This document shows positions 25,882 to 34,259 of a stretch of DNA of 64,000 bases, one piece after another. The notes beneath the pieces are model-generated. The model had not been told where the DNA came from. It saw nothing but the letters and a program-made list of their open reading frames with translations, and searched no databases. How positions within the stretch are numbered: the first letter of the stretch is position 1; each line of letters starts with the position of its first letter. Position numbers and translations under genes: made by a program. This stretch comes from Clostridia bacterium (GTDB lineage Bacteria > Bacillota > Clostridia > Christensenellales > DTU072): NCBI GenBank assembly GCA_017403145.1, contig JAFQOO010000003.1, forward strand, positions 1 to 64,000, given 5' to 3'.

Positions 25882-26397
25882 ATGGCAAGAAATGATAGAG
25901 AAAGATTTAATAGAGAACCCAAAGACGATCTCATTAAAAAGACCATTACTGTTCGCCGCGTAACCAAGGTTGTTAAGGGTGGTAGAACCATGCGTTTTAG
26001 CGCTCTAGTAGTTTGCGGTGATGGTAAAGGCAGAGTAGGTATCGGTATGGGTAAAGCAGCAGAAGTTCCGGAAGCAATCGAAAAGGCTCAAAAGGCAGCT
26101 GTTAAGAGTATGTTTACCATCTCTACTTCCGGCAGAACCATCCCCCACACCGTTATTGGTGAATTCGGCAGAGGCAAAGTTCTTATGATGCCCGCTCCCG
26201 AAGGTACCGGTGTTATCGCTGGTGGCGCAGTTAGACAAATTCTTGAAGTTAGCGGTATCGCTAATATTCGTACCAAGTGCATAGGCACCAACAATGCTAT
26301 CAATAGCGTTAAGGCAACTATCGCTGGTTTGAAGGCTCTCAAAACCGCAGAAGAGTTCGCTGCTCTCCGTGGCAAGACCGTAGAAGAAATTTTATAG
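25882..26397 (+). CDS. rpsE: 30S ribosomal protein S5
   Basis: This 171-residue S5 has the double-stranded RNA-binding fold ([34 protein letters not shown]) and the C-terminal VLEVSGI-like motif ([27 protein letters not shown]). It takes part in decoding fidelity. Confidence 0.97.
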   Translation: MARNDRERFNREPKDDLIKKTITVRRVTKVVKGGRTMRFSALVVCGDGKGRVGIGMGKAAEVPEAIEKAQKAAVKSMFTISTSGRTIPHTVIGEFGRGKVLMMPAPEGTGVIAGGAVRQILEVSGIANIRTKCIGTNNAINSVKATIAGLKALKTAEEFAALRGKTVEEIL

Positions 26398-26407
26398 GAG
26401 GTTTACT

Positions 26408-26590
26408 ATGGCTCAAATTAAAGTTACCCTTGTAAAAAGCACTATCGGTTGTCTAGAAAACCAAAAGGCAAACGTTAAAGCACTCGGTCTAAACAAGATT
26501 GGTGCTAGCAAAATTCACGAAGACAATCCCGTTATCCGCGGTATGATATTCAAAGTATCACACCTTGTTCGCGTGGAAGAAGTTAAATAG
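26408..26590 (+). CDS. rpmD: 50S ribosomal protein L30
   Basis: This 60-residue L30 has the pattern [24 protein letters not shown] and [20 protein letters not shown]. Bacterial L30 is a small peripheral protein. The gene has its standard position between rpsE and rplO, with AGGAGG. Confidence 0.96.
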   Translation: MAQIKVTLVKSTIGCLENQKANVKALGLNKIGASKIHEDNPVIRGMIFKVSHLVRVEEVK

Positions 26591-26601
26591 GAGGACTAAA
26601 T

Positions 26602-27045
26602 ATGAAACTAAATGATTTATTTCCCGCAGAAGGCGCAGTTACTCCCGCAAAAAGACTAGGCAGAGGTATCGGTTCTGGTCTAGGTAAAACCAGCGGTAAG
26701 GGACACAAAGGTCAATGGGCAAGAAGTGGCGGTGGCGTTCGCCCCGGCTTTGAAGGTGGTCAAATGCCTTTAACCCGTAGAGTACCCAAGAGAGGATTCA
26801 AAAATCACTTTACTGCAGAGTATACCACTGTCAACGTAGGCGTTCTAGAAAACTTTGCAGAAGGCACTGTTATCACTGCAGAACTTCTACAAGATGCAGG
26901 CCTCATCGGCAAAATTATGCCCTACGGTTTGAAGGTATTGGGTGATGGCGAACTTACCAAGAATCTAACCGTTCAAGCAAACAAATTCACCAAGTCTGCT
27001 CAAGAAAAAATTGAAAAAGCAGGCGGTAAGGTAGAGGTTCTATAA
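26602..27045 (+). CDS. rplO: 50S ribosomal protein L15
   Basis: This 147-residue L15 has the Gly/Arg-rich N-terminal extension ([21 protein letters not shown]) that reaches into 23S rRNA, and the usual globular C-terminal domain. Its stop overlaps the secY start as TAATG. Confidence 0.97.
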   Translation: MKLNDLFPAEGAVTPAKRLGRGIGSGLGKTSGKGHKGQWARSGGGVRPGFEGGQMPLTRRVPKRGFKNHFTAEYTTVNVGVLENFAEGTVITAELLQDAGLIGKIMPYGLKVLGDGELTKNLTVQANKFTKSAQEKIEKAGGKVEVL

Positions 27046-28376
27046 TGTTTCAAACGTTTAAGAACGCTTTCAAGACCCCAGAGATTTGCAAGAAGATTTT
27101 AATCACCCTTGCACTTCTCTTGGTCTACAGAGTCGGTTGCTTCGTACCAATCCCCGGACTAAACTCCGCATTGATATATCAACCGATAGCAGAAATGAAC
27201 GACTTCTCCCTAATGTTTTCCGCCATCACGGGTAGTGCATTCCAATACGGCACGCTCTTCTCATTAGGTATCGTTCCTTTCATCAACAGCTTCATTATTA
27301 TGCAACTGTTGACTCTTATTATTCCTAAGCTTGAAAAATTAAGTAAGGATGGCGAAGAGGGTAGAAAGAAAATAACTCAATATACCCGTTACCTTGCAAT
27401 TCTTCTTGCACTCATTCAAGCAATAGGCGTTATGTTCGCTTGGGAAGGCAGTATCACCCCCGTTTTCACTAACGACCCTAGCAACGAAGTAGATAAAATC
27501 TTCACTATGATTTTCGTTGTTATAATCTTGGTAGGTGGCTCTGCCCTAGTTATGTGGCTAAGTGAAAGAATAACCGAGTACGGTATCGGCAATGGTACTT
27601 CGCTCATAATCTTTATCGGTATTATCTCTTCACTAGGTAATTCAATCTTAACCGCTGTAACCAACATAATACCCAATCAAGTTAAAGCCGGTGATACCAC
27701 TAGCATTTGGTTCTTACTAGGTTTCTTTGTACTCGTTGCAGTCTTGTTCTTCGTTATCGTATTTATGGATATGGCAGAACGTAAGATAAAGGTTCAATAC
27801 GCAAAGCAAATCAAGGGTAACAAAATGTATGGTGGACAATCTACCCACATTCCGATTAAAGTTACTGCCGGTGGCGTTATGCCCATAATCTTCGCATCGT
27901 CCTTGATTATGTTCCCCCAAATGATTATCCAATTTGGCGGATGGGAAAGCACTAAATTCGGTCTATTCTGGGCAGAATGGTTTGGCACCAATGGTAACCT
28001 ATATGCTCCGATAATGTTCCTACTTATCGTGTTCTTCGGTTTCTTCTACGCTCAAATACAATTTAACCCCGACGACGTTGCACGTATGCTACAACAAAAC
28101 GGTGGTTTCGTTCAAGGCGTAAGACCCGGTAAGGCTACCAGTGATTACTTGAGAAAAATCAACAACAGATTGACGCTATTTGGCTCATTGTTCCTAGCAG
28201 TTATAGCGCTAATTCCTACCTTGATTTTACAACAAGTAGACGGATTCGCAGCTCTTGGTCTTGGTAACGCATTCTCCGCAACCGGACTAATGATAGTTGT
28301 ATCCACCGCTCTTGAGTTCCAAAAACAACTCGAAAGTCAATTGCTCGTAAAGAACAATAAGGGATTCTTGAAATAA
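27045..28376 (+). CDS. secY: Protein translocase subunit SecY
   Basis: This 443-residue, ten-helix SecY has the plug region after TM1 and the conserved cytosolic loops (KLSKDGEEGRKKITQYTRY; VFMDMAERKIKVQYAKQIKG). It forms the SecYEG channel for signal-peptide export. Its place between L15 and adenylate kinase is the classic spc arrangement. It starts by a one-base overlap with rplO. Confidence 0.97.
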   Translation: MFQTFKNAFKTPEICKKILITLALLLVYRVGCFVPIPGLNSALIYQPIAEMNDFSLMFSAITGSAFQYGTLFSLGIVPFINSFIIMQLLTLIIPKLEKLSKDGEEGRKKITQYTRYLAILLALIQAIGVMFAWEGSITPVFTNDPSNEVDKIFTMIFVVIILVGGSALVMWLSERITEYGIGNGTSLIIFIGIISSLGNSILTAVTNIIPNQVKAGDTTSIWFLLGFFVLVAVLFFVIVFMDMAERKIKVQYAKQIKGNKMYGGQSTHIPIKVTAGGVMPIIFASSLIMFPQMIIQFGGWESTKFGLFWAEWFGTNGNLYAPIMFLLIVFFGFFYAQIQFNPDDVARMLQQNGGFVQGVRPGKATSDYLRKINNRLTLFGSLFLAVIALIPTLILQQVDGFAALGLGNAFSATGLMIVVSTALEFQKQLESQLLVKNNKGFLK

Positions 28377-28377
28377 A

Positions 28378-28992
28378 ATGAATATTATATTATTAGGTGC
28401 GCCGGGCGCGGGTAAAGGCTCCCAAGCGACTAAGCTTAAAGAACACTATGCAATACCCCATATTTCAACGGGCGACGCGTTCCGTTCTAACATAGCAAGA
28501 CAAACCGAAATAGGCATTTTTGCTAAAAGCTTTATCGACAAAGGTCAACTCGTTCCCGACGACGTAACCGTAAAAATTGTAGAGGAAAGACTGTCTCACG
28601 ACGATTGCCAAAAGGGATTTTTGTTAGATGGTTTTCCTCGTAGTATCCCACAAGCCGAAGCTCTTGAAAATATCGCTAAAATCGATTACGTTATCAACTT
28701 TGTAATCGATACCGAAAAAGTGGTAGCAAGACTTGGTGGCAGACGTACCTGCTCTTGTGGAGAAACCTACCACGTATCAACGCATCCAAGCAATATCTGC
28801 GATAAATGCGGTAAGGAATTGTTTATTCGTCAAGACGATAACGAAGAAACCATCCGCAACAGAATGGCTGTTTACGAAAAGACAACAGCGCCTCTAGTAG
28901 ATTACTACAAGGCAAAGGGTTTGGTAGTAGACGTGGATGCTAACGGTACCATAGAAGAAACTTTCCAAAAGATAATAGAGCTTGTAAAATAA
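28378..28992 (+). CDS. adk: Adenylate kinase
   Basis: This 204-residue enzyme has the P-loop GAPGAGKGSQ (about 7-16), the AMP-site ISTGDAFR and the DGFPRS motif. It interconverts ATP, AMP and ADP. The LID domain is the cysteine (zinc) type, but the first pair reads CSC where the usual form is CxxC; the second pair CDKC is normal. Zinc binding in this lid is therefore not assured. It starts 1 nt after the secY stop. Confidence 0.95.
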   Translation: MNIILLGAPGAGKGSQATKLKEHYAIPHISTGDAFRSNIARQTEIGIFAKSFIDKGQLVPDDVTVKIVEERLSHDDCQKGFLLDGFPRSIPQAEALENIAKIDYVINFVIDTEKVVARLGGRRTCSCGETYHVSTHPSNICDKCGKELFIRQDDNEETIRNRMAVYEKTTAPLVDYYKAKGLVVDVDANGTIEETFQKIIELVK

Positions 28993-28993
28993 T

Positions 28994-29740
28994 ATGGTAA
29001 CAATTAAGAGTGAAACGGAAATAGGATATATGAGAAAGGCGGGTGCGATACTCCGCGACGTGCTTGATTTAGTATCCGAAAACGCAAAGCCCGGCGTTAC
29101 CACGAGGAGACTAGACGCCATTGCTTACGATTATATCAAAAAGCAAAACGCAATTCCCAGTTTTTTGGGATACGGTGGTTTCCCCGGTACCCTTTGTACT
29201 TCTATCGACGACGAAATCGTTCACGGTATTCCCGGCGGTAGAGTGCTGGAAGAGGGTATGCTACTAAAACTTGACGGAGGCGTAGGTATCAACGGATATC
29301 ACACCGACGCGGCAAGAACGGTAATAATAGGCTCTACCACTCCCGAAAAGGAACAGCTCGCAAGAGTGTGCAAAGAATGTTTCTTTGAAGGAATAAAGAT
29401 TCTTAAGGAAGGCGTAAGGCTTGGAGATTTGGGCGCGGTAATAAGTGCTCACGCCGAAAAGCACGGATACGGAGTAGTTAGAGAGTTAGTAGGGCACGGT
29501 ATTGGTAAAACAGTACACGAAGACCCCAACGTTCCTAACTATGGTATTCCCGGTAGGGGAATGAGACTTGTTAGCGGTATGACTCTTGCGATTGAACCAA
29601 TGATAAATCTTGGTACAAGACGCATAAGGCAATTCGAAGGCGACGACTGGACGATTGCAACCGCTGACGGTAAACCCTCTGCTCACTATGAAAACACGGT
29701 AGTAATTCTTCCCGACGGAGTAGAGATACTAACATTGTGA
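28994..29740 (+). CDS. map: Type I methionine aminopeptidase
   Basis: This 248-residue MetAP has the dinuclear metal site: D in KLDGGVGINGYHTDAART (two Asp), His in ELVGHGIGKTVHEDP, Glu in AIEPMINLG and a final Glu before NTVVILPDG. It removes the starting Met from new proteins. It is coupled to adk by 1 nt. It stops with TGA. Confidence 0.96.
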   Translation: MVTIKSETEIGYMRKAGAILRDVLDLVSENAKPGVTTRRLDAIAYDYIKKQNAIPSFLGYGGFPGTLCTSIDDEIVHGIPGGRVLEEGMLLKLDGGVGINGYHTDAARTVIIGSTTPEKEQLARVCKECFFEGIKILKEGVRLGDLGAVISAHAEKHGYGVVRELVGHGIGKTVHEDPNVPNYGIPGRGMRLVSGMTLAIEPMINLGTRRIRQFEGDDWTIATADGKPSAHYENTVVILPDGVEILTL

Positions 29741-29763
29741 GGGCGCATAAGCGCAATATAAAT

Positions 29764-30036
29764 ATGAAAGAAATCAAAGTAGGCTCGGTCGTATTCTCCA
29801 AAGCGGGAAGGGACGCAGGAAGTTTCTACGTAGTAACCGAGATAGTCGATGAAAACTACGTTAAGATTTCAGATGGCGACCTACGCAGAGTTGATACGCC
29901 AAAACTCAAAAAAATCAAGCACCTAAAAGCTCAAGGCGAGATAATAGAAAAGCTTGCCGAAAAGTTTGAAGAGGGCAAAAAGGTTTTCGATGCCGAAGTA
30001 AAGAGCGCACTCCGCTCCTACAACGGTTCGATATAA
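29764..30036 (+). CDS. KOW-domain RNA-binding protein (L14e-like family)
   Basis: The 90-residue protein starts MKEIKVGSVVFSKAGRDAG, a KOW-type SH3 barrel followed by a basic segment (KLKKIKHLKAQGE) and a charged helix. This small gene between map and infA is widespread in Clostridia and is inferred to bind rRNA; its exact role is not established. I prefer ATG 29764, which matches the family start. A GTG at 29737 overlapping the map stop as GTGA is an alternative that offers translational coupling. Confidence 0.82.
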   Translation: MKEIKVGSVVFSKAGRDAGSFYVVTEIVDENYVKISDGDLRRVDTPKLKKIKHLKAQGEIIEKLAEKFEEGKKVFDAEVKSALRSYNGSI

Positions 30037-30056
30037 TAATTTAAAAGGAGTACAGT

Positions 30057-30278
30057 ATGTCCAAAGACGATACAATCGAAGTAGAAGGCACCGTTGTTGA
30101 AGTGTTGCCCGGAACCAATTTTAAAGTTAGATTAACAAACGGACACGTTATTACAGCATACCTTGCCGGAAAAATGAGAGTTAACAACATTAAGGTTTAC
30201 GCCGGTGATAACGTTAAAGTAGCAATGAGCACCTATGACCTTATGAGAGGACGTATAGTATACCGTAGCAAAAACTAA
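30057..30278 (+). CDS. infA: Translation initiation factor IF-1
   Basis: This 73-residue IF-1 starts MSKDDTIEVEGTVVEVLPGTNFKV and has the OB-fold motif HVITAYLAGKMRVNNIKVYAGDNVKVAMS. It binds the 30S A site during initiation. AAAGGAG precedes the ATG. Confidence 0.97.
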   Translation: MSKDDTIEVEGTVVEVLPGTNFKVRLTNGHVITAYLAGKMRVNNIKVYAGDNVKVAMSTYDLMRGRIVYRSKN

Positions 30279-30296
30279 TTTATAGGAGATATAACA

Positions 30297-30413
30297 ATGA
30301 AAGTAAGACCTTCCGTTAAGCCTATGTGCGACAAATGTAAGATTATCAAAAGACATGGCAAGGTTATGGTAATTTGCCCCAAGAACCCCAGCCACAAGCA
30401 AACTCAAGGCTAA
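30297..30413 (+). CDS. rpmJ: 50S ribosomal protein L36, zinc type
   Basis: This 38-residue L36, [20 protein letters not shown] then [18 protein letters not shown], has the C-C-C-H zinc site (CDKC, C27, H33). Such small genes are easily missed. It lies between infA and rpsM as in most Bacillota, with AGGAG before the ATG, and is the last gene before an internal hairpin and promoter. Confidence 0.96.
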   Translation: MKVRPSVKPMCDKCKIIKRHGKVMVICPKNPSHKQTQG

Positions 30414-30447
30414 AATCCTTTGAAGCTGTTAAAAAACTTGAAAATTA

Positions 30448-30488
30448 GGCAACTTTTATGTGCAAAACGTTTGCACATAAAGGTTGTC
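30448..30488 (+). terminator. Long hairpin after rpmJ (terminator or attenuator)
   Basis: TTTATGTGCAAA and TTTGCACATAAA form a perfect 12-bp stem extended by GGCAAC/GGTTGTC. The downstream T-run is weak (TCTTATGTT), so it may attenuate rather than end the upstream transcript. It overlaps the -35 box of the next promoter. Confidence 0.5.
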
Positions 30489-30500
30489 TTATGTTAAAAT
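30471..30500 (+). promoter_or_regulatory. Sigma-A promoter of the rpsM-rpoA-rplQ (alpha) unit
   Basis: TTGCAC (30471-30476), 18 nt, TAAAAT (30495-30500). It gives the alpha operon an independent start about 150 nt before rpsM. Confidence 0.62.
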
Positions 30501-30506
30501 TATTTG

Positions 30507-30645
30507 GTCCGCGGGCGTATGCCTGCGTATTATCACGTATTGAAAACAATTGTCGTTTGAGGCGGCTGAACCATAAACGCATTCTAATTATGGTTTACTC
30601 GAACGATTGGATATAGATACACACAAAAAAACTAGTACAAAATTG
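30507..30645 (+). ncRNA. Structured leader of the alpha operon
   Basis: GCGGGC-GTAT-GCCTGC forms a tight hairpin. Next, CAATTGTCGTT and GAACGATTG enclose an inner stem AACCATAA with TTATGGTT. In many bacteria S4 represses this operon through its leader; rpsD is third in this unit, so S4 is the natural candidate. The structure was found by eye. Confidence 0.5.
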
Positions 30646-30656
30646 GAGGTTACTAA

Positions 30657-31028
30657 ATGGCTCGTATATCAGGTGTAGATTTACCCCGTGAAAAAAGAGT
30701 TGAAATAGGTCTTACCTACATTTACGGTATCGGACTTACCACTTCTAAAAAGTTGCTTGCTGAAACCGGCATCAACCCCGACATCCGTGTTAAAGACCTA
30801 TCCGAAGAACAAATTATTAAAATCCGTGATTATATCGAAAACAACCTTGTAGTAGAAGGTGATTTGAGACGTGACGTTGGTATGGATATCAAGCGTCTCA
30901 AGGAAATCGGTTGCTATCGTGGTGTTAGACACAGAAAGGGACTTCCCGTTCGTGGTCAAAGAACCAAGCAAAATGCTCGTACCCGCAAAGGTCCCAAGCG
31001 TACTGTTGGTCGCGTAAAGAAGAAATAG
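30657..31028 (+). CDS. rpsM: 30S ribosomal protein S13
   Basis: This 123-residue S13 starts [26 protein letters not shown] and has the HhH-like core plus the basic C-terminal tail ([24 protein letters not shown]) that touches P-site tRNA. TGGAGG precedes the start. Confidence 0.97.
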   Translation: MARISGVDLPREKRVEIGLTYIYGIGLTTSKKLLAETGINPDIRVKDLSEEQIIKIRDYIENNLVVEGDLRRDVGMDIKRLKEIGCYRGVRHRKGLPVRGQRTKQNARTRKGPKRTVGRVKKK

Positions 31029-31043
31029 TAGGAGGCTTGAACA

Positions 31044-31436
31044 ATGGCAGTTAGAAGAAGTCAAATAAAGAGAAGAAAGGACTTAAAACATATTGAAAAA
31101 GGCCAAGTACATATCCACGCTTCTTTCAATAATACTATCGTTACTTTTACCGATATGAATGGCAATACTATTGCATGGTCATCTGCTGGTAAGCTCGGCC
31201 TCAAGGGTAGCCGTAAATCCACTCCCTACGCTGCACAACTAGTTGCAGAAGATGCTGCTAAATCCGCAAAGGAACACGGCATCCGTAAGGTAGAAGTTTA
31301 CGTAAAAGGACCCGGACAAGGTAGAGAATCCGCTATTCGCGCAATGGCAGTTGCAGACATCGAGGTTACCAAGATACAAGACGTATCTCCCATCCCTCAC
31401 AATGGCTGCAGACCCCCCAAGCGCAGAAGACTGTAA
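31044..31436 (+). CDS. rpsK: 30S ribosomal protein S11
   Basis: This 130-residue S11 has [19 protein letters not shown] and the C-terminal [18 protein letters not shown]. It lies on the 30S platform near the mRNA exit. AGGAGG precedes the start. Confidence 0.97.
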   Translation: MAVRRSQIKRRKDLKHIEKGQVHIHASFNNTIVTFTDMNGNTIAWSSAGKLGLKGSRKSTPYAAQLVAEDAAKSAKEHGIRKVEVYVKGPGQGRESAIRAMAVADIEVTKIQDVSPIPHNGCRPPKRRRL

Positions 31437-31453
31437 TTTAGGAGGATATTGAT

Positions 31454-32077
31454 ATGGCAAGATATACAGGACCCGCATGCAAACTTTGCAGACGTGAAGG
31501 TTGCAAATTATTCCTTAAGGGCGACCGTTGCTTGAGCGCTAAGTGTGCACTCGACAAGCGCCCCGTAGCACCTGGTCAACACGGTGCAGCACGCAAAAAA
31601 CAATCTGGTTATAGCCTACAATTGCGTGAAAAACAAAAAGCTAAGAGAAGTTATGGCTTGCTCGAAAAGCAATTCCATATGTATTATGAAATGGCAGCCA
31701 ACATGCGTGGCGTAACCGGCGAAAACATGCTCATTCTTATCGAAAGAAGACTTGATAACGTTGTTTATCGTATGTGCATTGGCTCCTCTAGAGCACAATC
31801 CAGACAACTTGTTGCACACGGTCATATCACCGTAAACGGCAAGGTAGTAGACATCCCTTCATACCTAGTTAAAGAAGGAGACGTTATCGCAGTTAAGGAA
31901 AGCAAGAAAGAAAAACCCTTCTTCCAAGAACTCAAGGGCGCTAAAATTGCTAACCTTCCCAAGTGGGTTACCTTCGATACCGAAACTCTTACCGGTAAAG
32001 TAGAAGCTATCCCCACCCGTGAAGACGTTGATTTATCTATCGCAGAACACCTTATCGTCGAGTTGTACTCTAAATAA
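31454..32077 (+). CDS. rpsD: 30S ribosomal protein S4, zinc form
   Basis: This 207-residue S4 has the N-terminal Cys cluster [18 protein letters not shown] (C+ zinc form) and the S4 RNA-binding domain ([34 protein letters not shown]). It is a primary 16S rRNA binder and a likely feedback regulator of this operon. AGGAGG precedes the start. Confidence 0.97.
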   Translation: MARYTGPACKLCRREGCKLFLKGDRCLSAKCALDKRPVAPGQHGAARKKQSGYSLQLREKQKAKRSYGLLEKQFHMYYEMAANMRGVTGENMLILIERRLDNVVYRMCIGSSRAQSRQLVAHGHITVNGKVVDIPSYLVKEGDVIAVKESKKEKPFFQELKGAKIANLPKWVTFDTETLTGKVEAIPTREDVDLSIAEHLIVELYSK

Positions 32078-32098
32078 TCCCGATAGGAGGAACAGATT

Positions 32099-33052
32099 AT
32101 GTTGGAAATTTTCAAGCCTAGTATCGTCGTTGATGCAAATGCTAACGGTTCCGAAGCAACTTTCGTTGTTGAACCTCTTGAAAGAGGTTTTGGTACCACC
32201 GTTGGTAACTGCCTCCGCAGAGTTCTCTGTATGGCACTCCCCGGCGCTGCTATCAAAGGCATAAAAATCGAAGGCGTTGCTCACGAGTTTAGCACCATCC
32301 CCGGTGTTCGTGAAGACGTTGCAGATATTATCCTTAACTTAAAAGAACTTGCAATCAAGGTTCTCGACCCCGAAAACTTTGAAGATTCCGTCGTAACACT
32401 AGTTCGCAATACCCCCGGCGTTGTTAGCGCAGGTGATATCGATTTCCCCACCGGAATCGAAGTTATGAATCCCGAAGCATATATTTGCTCCATAGAAGCA
32501 GGTGCAACCCTCAATATGGAACTTACCGTTGGCTGTGGTAGAGGTTACGTTGCAGCAAAGAACAACAAGAACCCCAAGGCTCCCATCGGTTATATACCAA
32601 TCGATTCACTATATTCTCCCGTTGTAGCCGCTAGCTACACGGTTGAAAGCACCCGCGTAGAGCAATCCATCGACTACGACAAACTAAGATTAAACGTTAA
32701 GACTAACGCAGCTGCTACAGCTAGCGAAGTAGTATCACTTGCATCCAAGGTAATGAGCGACCACCTCAAACTCTTTATCGACTTGATGGATGGTATGGCT
32801 AACAAAGACGTTCTCGTAAGTCGCGACGACGATAGCCAAACCAAGGCTCTTTATATGAGCATAGAAGAGCTCGATTTAAGCGTAAGACCTCTTAACTGCT
32901 TAAAGCGTGCTGGTATCTATACCGTTGAAGATTTGATTAAGAAGACCGAAGAAGATATGCTCAAAGTTCGTAACCTCGGCAGAAAGTCTCTTGACGAAGT
33001 TATCCGCAAACTTGAAGGCATCGGCCTAGCACTTGCAAGCAAGGAAGACTAA
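32099..33052 (+). CDS. rpoA: DNA-directed RNA polymerase subunit alpha
   Basis: This 317-residue alpha subunit has the N-terminal assembly domain (RGFGTTVGNCLRRVLC; VNPEAYIC-like loop) to about residue 230 and the C-terminal domain (LSVRPLNCLKRAGIYTVEDLI; NLGRKSLDEVIRKL) that binds UP elements and activators. A short acidic linker joins them. AGGAGG precedes the ATG. Confidence 0.97.
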   Translation: MLEIFKPSIVVDANANGSEATFVVEPLERGFGTTVGNCLRRVLCMALPGAAIKGIKIEGVAHEFSTIPGVREDVADIILNLKELAIKVLDPENFEDSVVTLVRNTPGVVSAGDIDFPTGIEVMNPEAYICSIEAGATLNMELTVGCGRGYVAAKNNKNPKAPIGYIPIDSLYSPVVAASYTVESTRVEQSIDYDKLRLNVKTNAAATASEVVSLASKVMSDHLKLFIDLMDGMANKDVLVSRDDDSQTKALYMSIEELDLSVRPLNCLKRAGIYTVEDLIKKTEEDMLKVRNLGRKSLDEVIRKLEGIGLALASKED

Positions 33053-33063
33053 AGGAGTATAAT

Positions 33064-33576
33064 ATGGCAATTAACAGAAAATTAGGAAGAAGAACTGATA
33101 TTAGAACCCAATTGGTATATAGTCAAGCATCCGAACTTCTTTGGAACGGTAAAATCGAAACCACCGTTGAAAGAGCTAAGGAAGTAAGAAAGGTTGCAGA
33201 AAAAATGCTAACCCTTGCTATCAATACCTACGAAGACACCGTTACCGTAACCAAGCAAAAGCTCAACCAAAAGGACGAGAAATTTGACGTTGAATTCGTT
33301 AACGATGGTCCCAAAAAGCTTGCTGCTCGTCGTAAGATGATGGCAACTCTAGAAGACCTTCACGAAATCCAAGCTGACAAAGAAAAGAAGGCAGATTTCA
33401 AAAAACGTACTGCAGACGTTAAACACCCCTTGGTAGAAAAGATGTTCCGCGAATATGCACCCAAATATGCAAAGCGCGCTGAAGAACTTGGACAAAAGGG
33501 CGGTTACACCCGTATCATCAAGCTCGGCGCTAGACGCGGGGATGATGCAGAGATGTGCATTATTGAGCTTGTATAA
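33064..33576 (+). CDS. rplQ: 50S ribosomal protein L17
   Basis: This 170-residue L17 has the standard start (RKLGRRTDIRTQLVYSQASELL). An extra Lys/Glu-rich segment of about 45-50 residues lies between the two conserved parts; the ending GGYTRIIKLGARRGDDAEMCIIEL is normal. The usual Bacillus form is ~120 residues. It is the last gene of the ribosomal block; the R2 hairpin starts 2 nt after its stop and should end transcription. Confidence 0.95.
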   Translation: MAINRKLGRRTDIRTQLVYSQASELLWNGKIETTVERAKEVRKVAEKMLTLAINTYEDTVTVTKQKLNQKDEKFDVEFVNDGPKKLAARRKMMATLEDLHEIQADKEKKADFKKRTADVKHPLVEKMFREYAPKYAKRAEELGQKGGYTRIIKLGARRGDDAEMCIIELV

Positions 33577-33578
33577 CT

Positions 33579-33705
33579 AAAAACGCGCTATTTTAGCGCT
33601 ATACTTCACAAAACAAGAGCCTTCCTCGGTCGTTTACCTTTAGTAAAGTCCCGTCGGTAGGCTCTTTTGTTTTGCCTTGTCTAGCATCTAAACTAGCGCG
33701 TTTTT
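33579..33705 (+). repeat. R2, nested palindromic repeat element (terminator of the alpha unit)
   Basis: The outer arms AAAAACGCGCTA and TAGCGCGTTTTT enclose TTTTAGCG/CATCTAAA with the conserved CG/CAT loop. The inner stem is CAAAACAAGAGCC with GGCTCTTTTGTTTTG, and the apical module is of type b (CGGTCGTTTAC with GTAAAGTCCCG). It begins right behind rplQ and ends in TTTTT. Confidence 0.88.
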
Positions 33706-33740
33706 AAGAGGCACCACAATAGCATAAGAACAAACCACCA

Positions 33741-33814
33741 CGCATTTTAGCGAATAGCTTCACAAAATAAAAGCCACTTTCGGTCGTTTACCTCCTTGTG
33801 TAAATTCCCGTCGG
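33741..33814 (+). repeat. R3h, truncated half of an R element
   Basis: TTTTAGCGAATAGCTTCAC, an inner 5' arm (AAAATAAAAGCCACTT) and a type b apical module ending CCCGTCGG are present. The 3' half is missing; the sequence runs straight into the complete element R3. The same fusion is repeated at 57.7 kb. Confidence 0.78.
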
Positions 33815-33942
33815 TTTGGACTTTGTATTTTGGCGCACTACTTTGTTAAAGGCAAAACCCCTTCAGGGTGCAGTACGTTAGTACAGCATCCCTTTGTTGT
33901 TTTACCTTTGTCGCGTATTGCATCCAAACTGCAAAGTCCAAA
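33815..33942 (+). repeat. R3, nested palindromic repeat element
   Basis: The arms TTTGGACTTTG and CAAAGTCCAAA pair perfectly over 11 bp and differ completely from R1/R2. TTTTGGCG faces CATCCAAA, so the A-T pair of R1 has become G-C. The inner stem AAAGGCAAAAC pairs with GTTTTACCTTT. The apical module is type a (AGGGTGCAGTAC with GTACAGCATCCCT). Confidence 0.86.
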
Positions 33943-33959
33943 TAATTAGTTATATGAAC

Positions 33960-34130
33960 TTTTCCTTGTGAGTGGAGCGTTAGCGGAATGAGGTCGTTCT
34001 GCATTCTGCGTTCTGCATTCTGCATTCATATAATTTTCCTTGTGAGCGAAACGTAGTGTAGTGAAGTCGTTCCGCATTTCGCGTTCCGCACTCCGCACTC
34101 AAACAAGGTCGTTCCGCGTTCCGCACTTAT
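33960..34130 (+). repeat. Heptamer array A2 with two leaders
   Basis: Leader one (CCTTGTGAGTGGAGCG ... AATGAGGTCG) is followed by TTCTGCA/TTCTGCG units. Leader two (CCTTGTGAGCGAAACG ... TGAAGTCG) is followed by TTCCGCR and CTCCGCA units, and a short third block follows. It lies directly after R3. Confidence 0.8.
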
Positions 34131-34198
34131 CATTCTTTCCTTACCAGCATATTTTTTCCTTTTTATTGCGGTGCTTACTTTAAATCCAGACTATAATA

Positions 34199-34227
34199 TT
34201 GACAGTATTTGAATTCTATTTTATAAT
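34199..34227 (+). promoter_or_regulatory. Consensus sigma-A promoter of the 1314-residue lipoprotein
   Basis: TTGACA (34199-34204), 17 nt and TATAAT (34222-34227) match the consensus exactly. The leader is about 26 nt and holds GGAGG. Confidence 0.85.
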
Positions 34228-34259
34228 TATTATATCTATACTTTGTTTTGGAGGACGAA

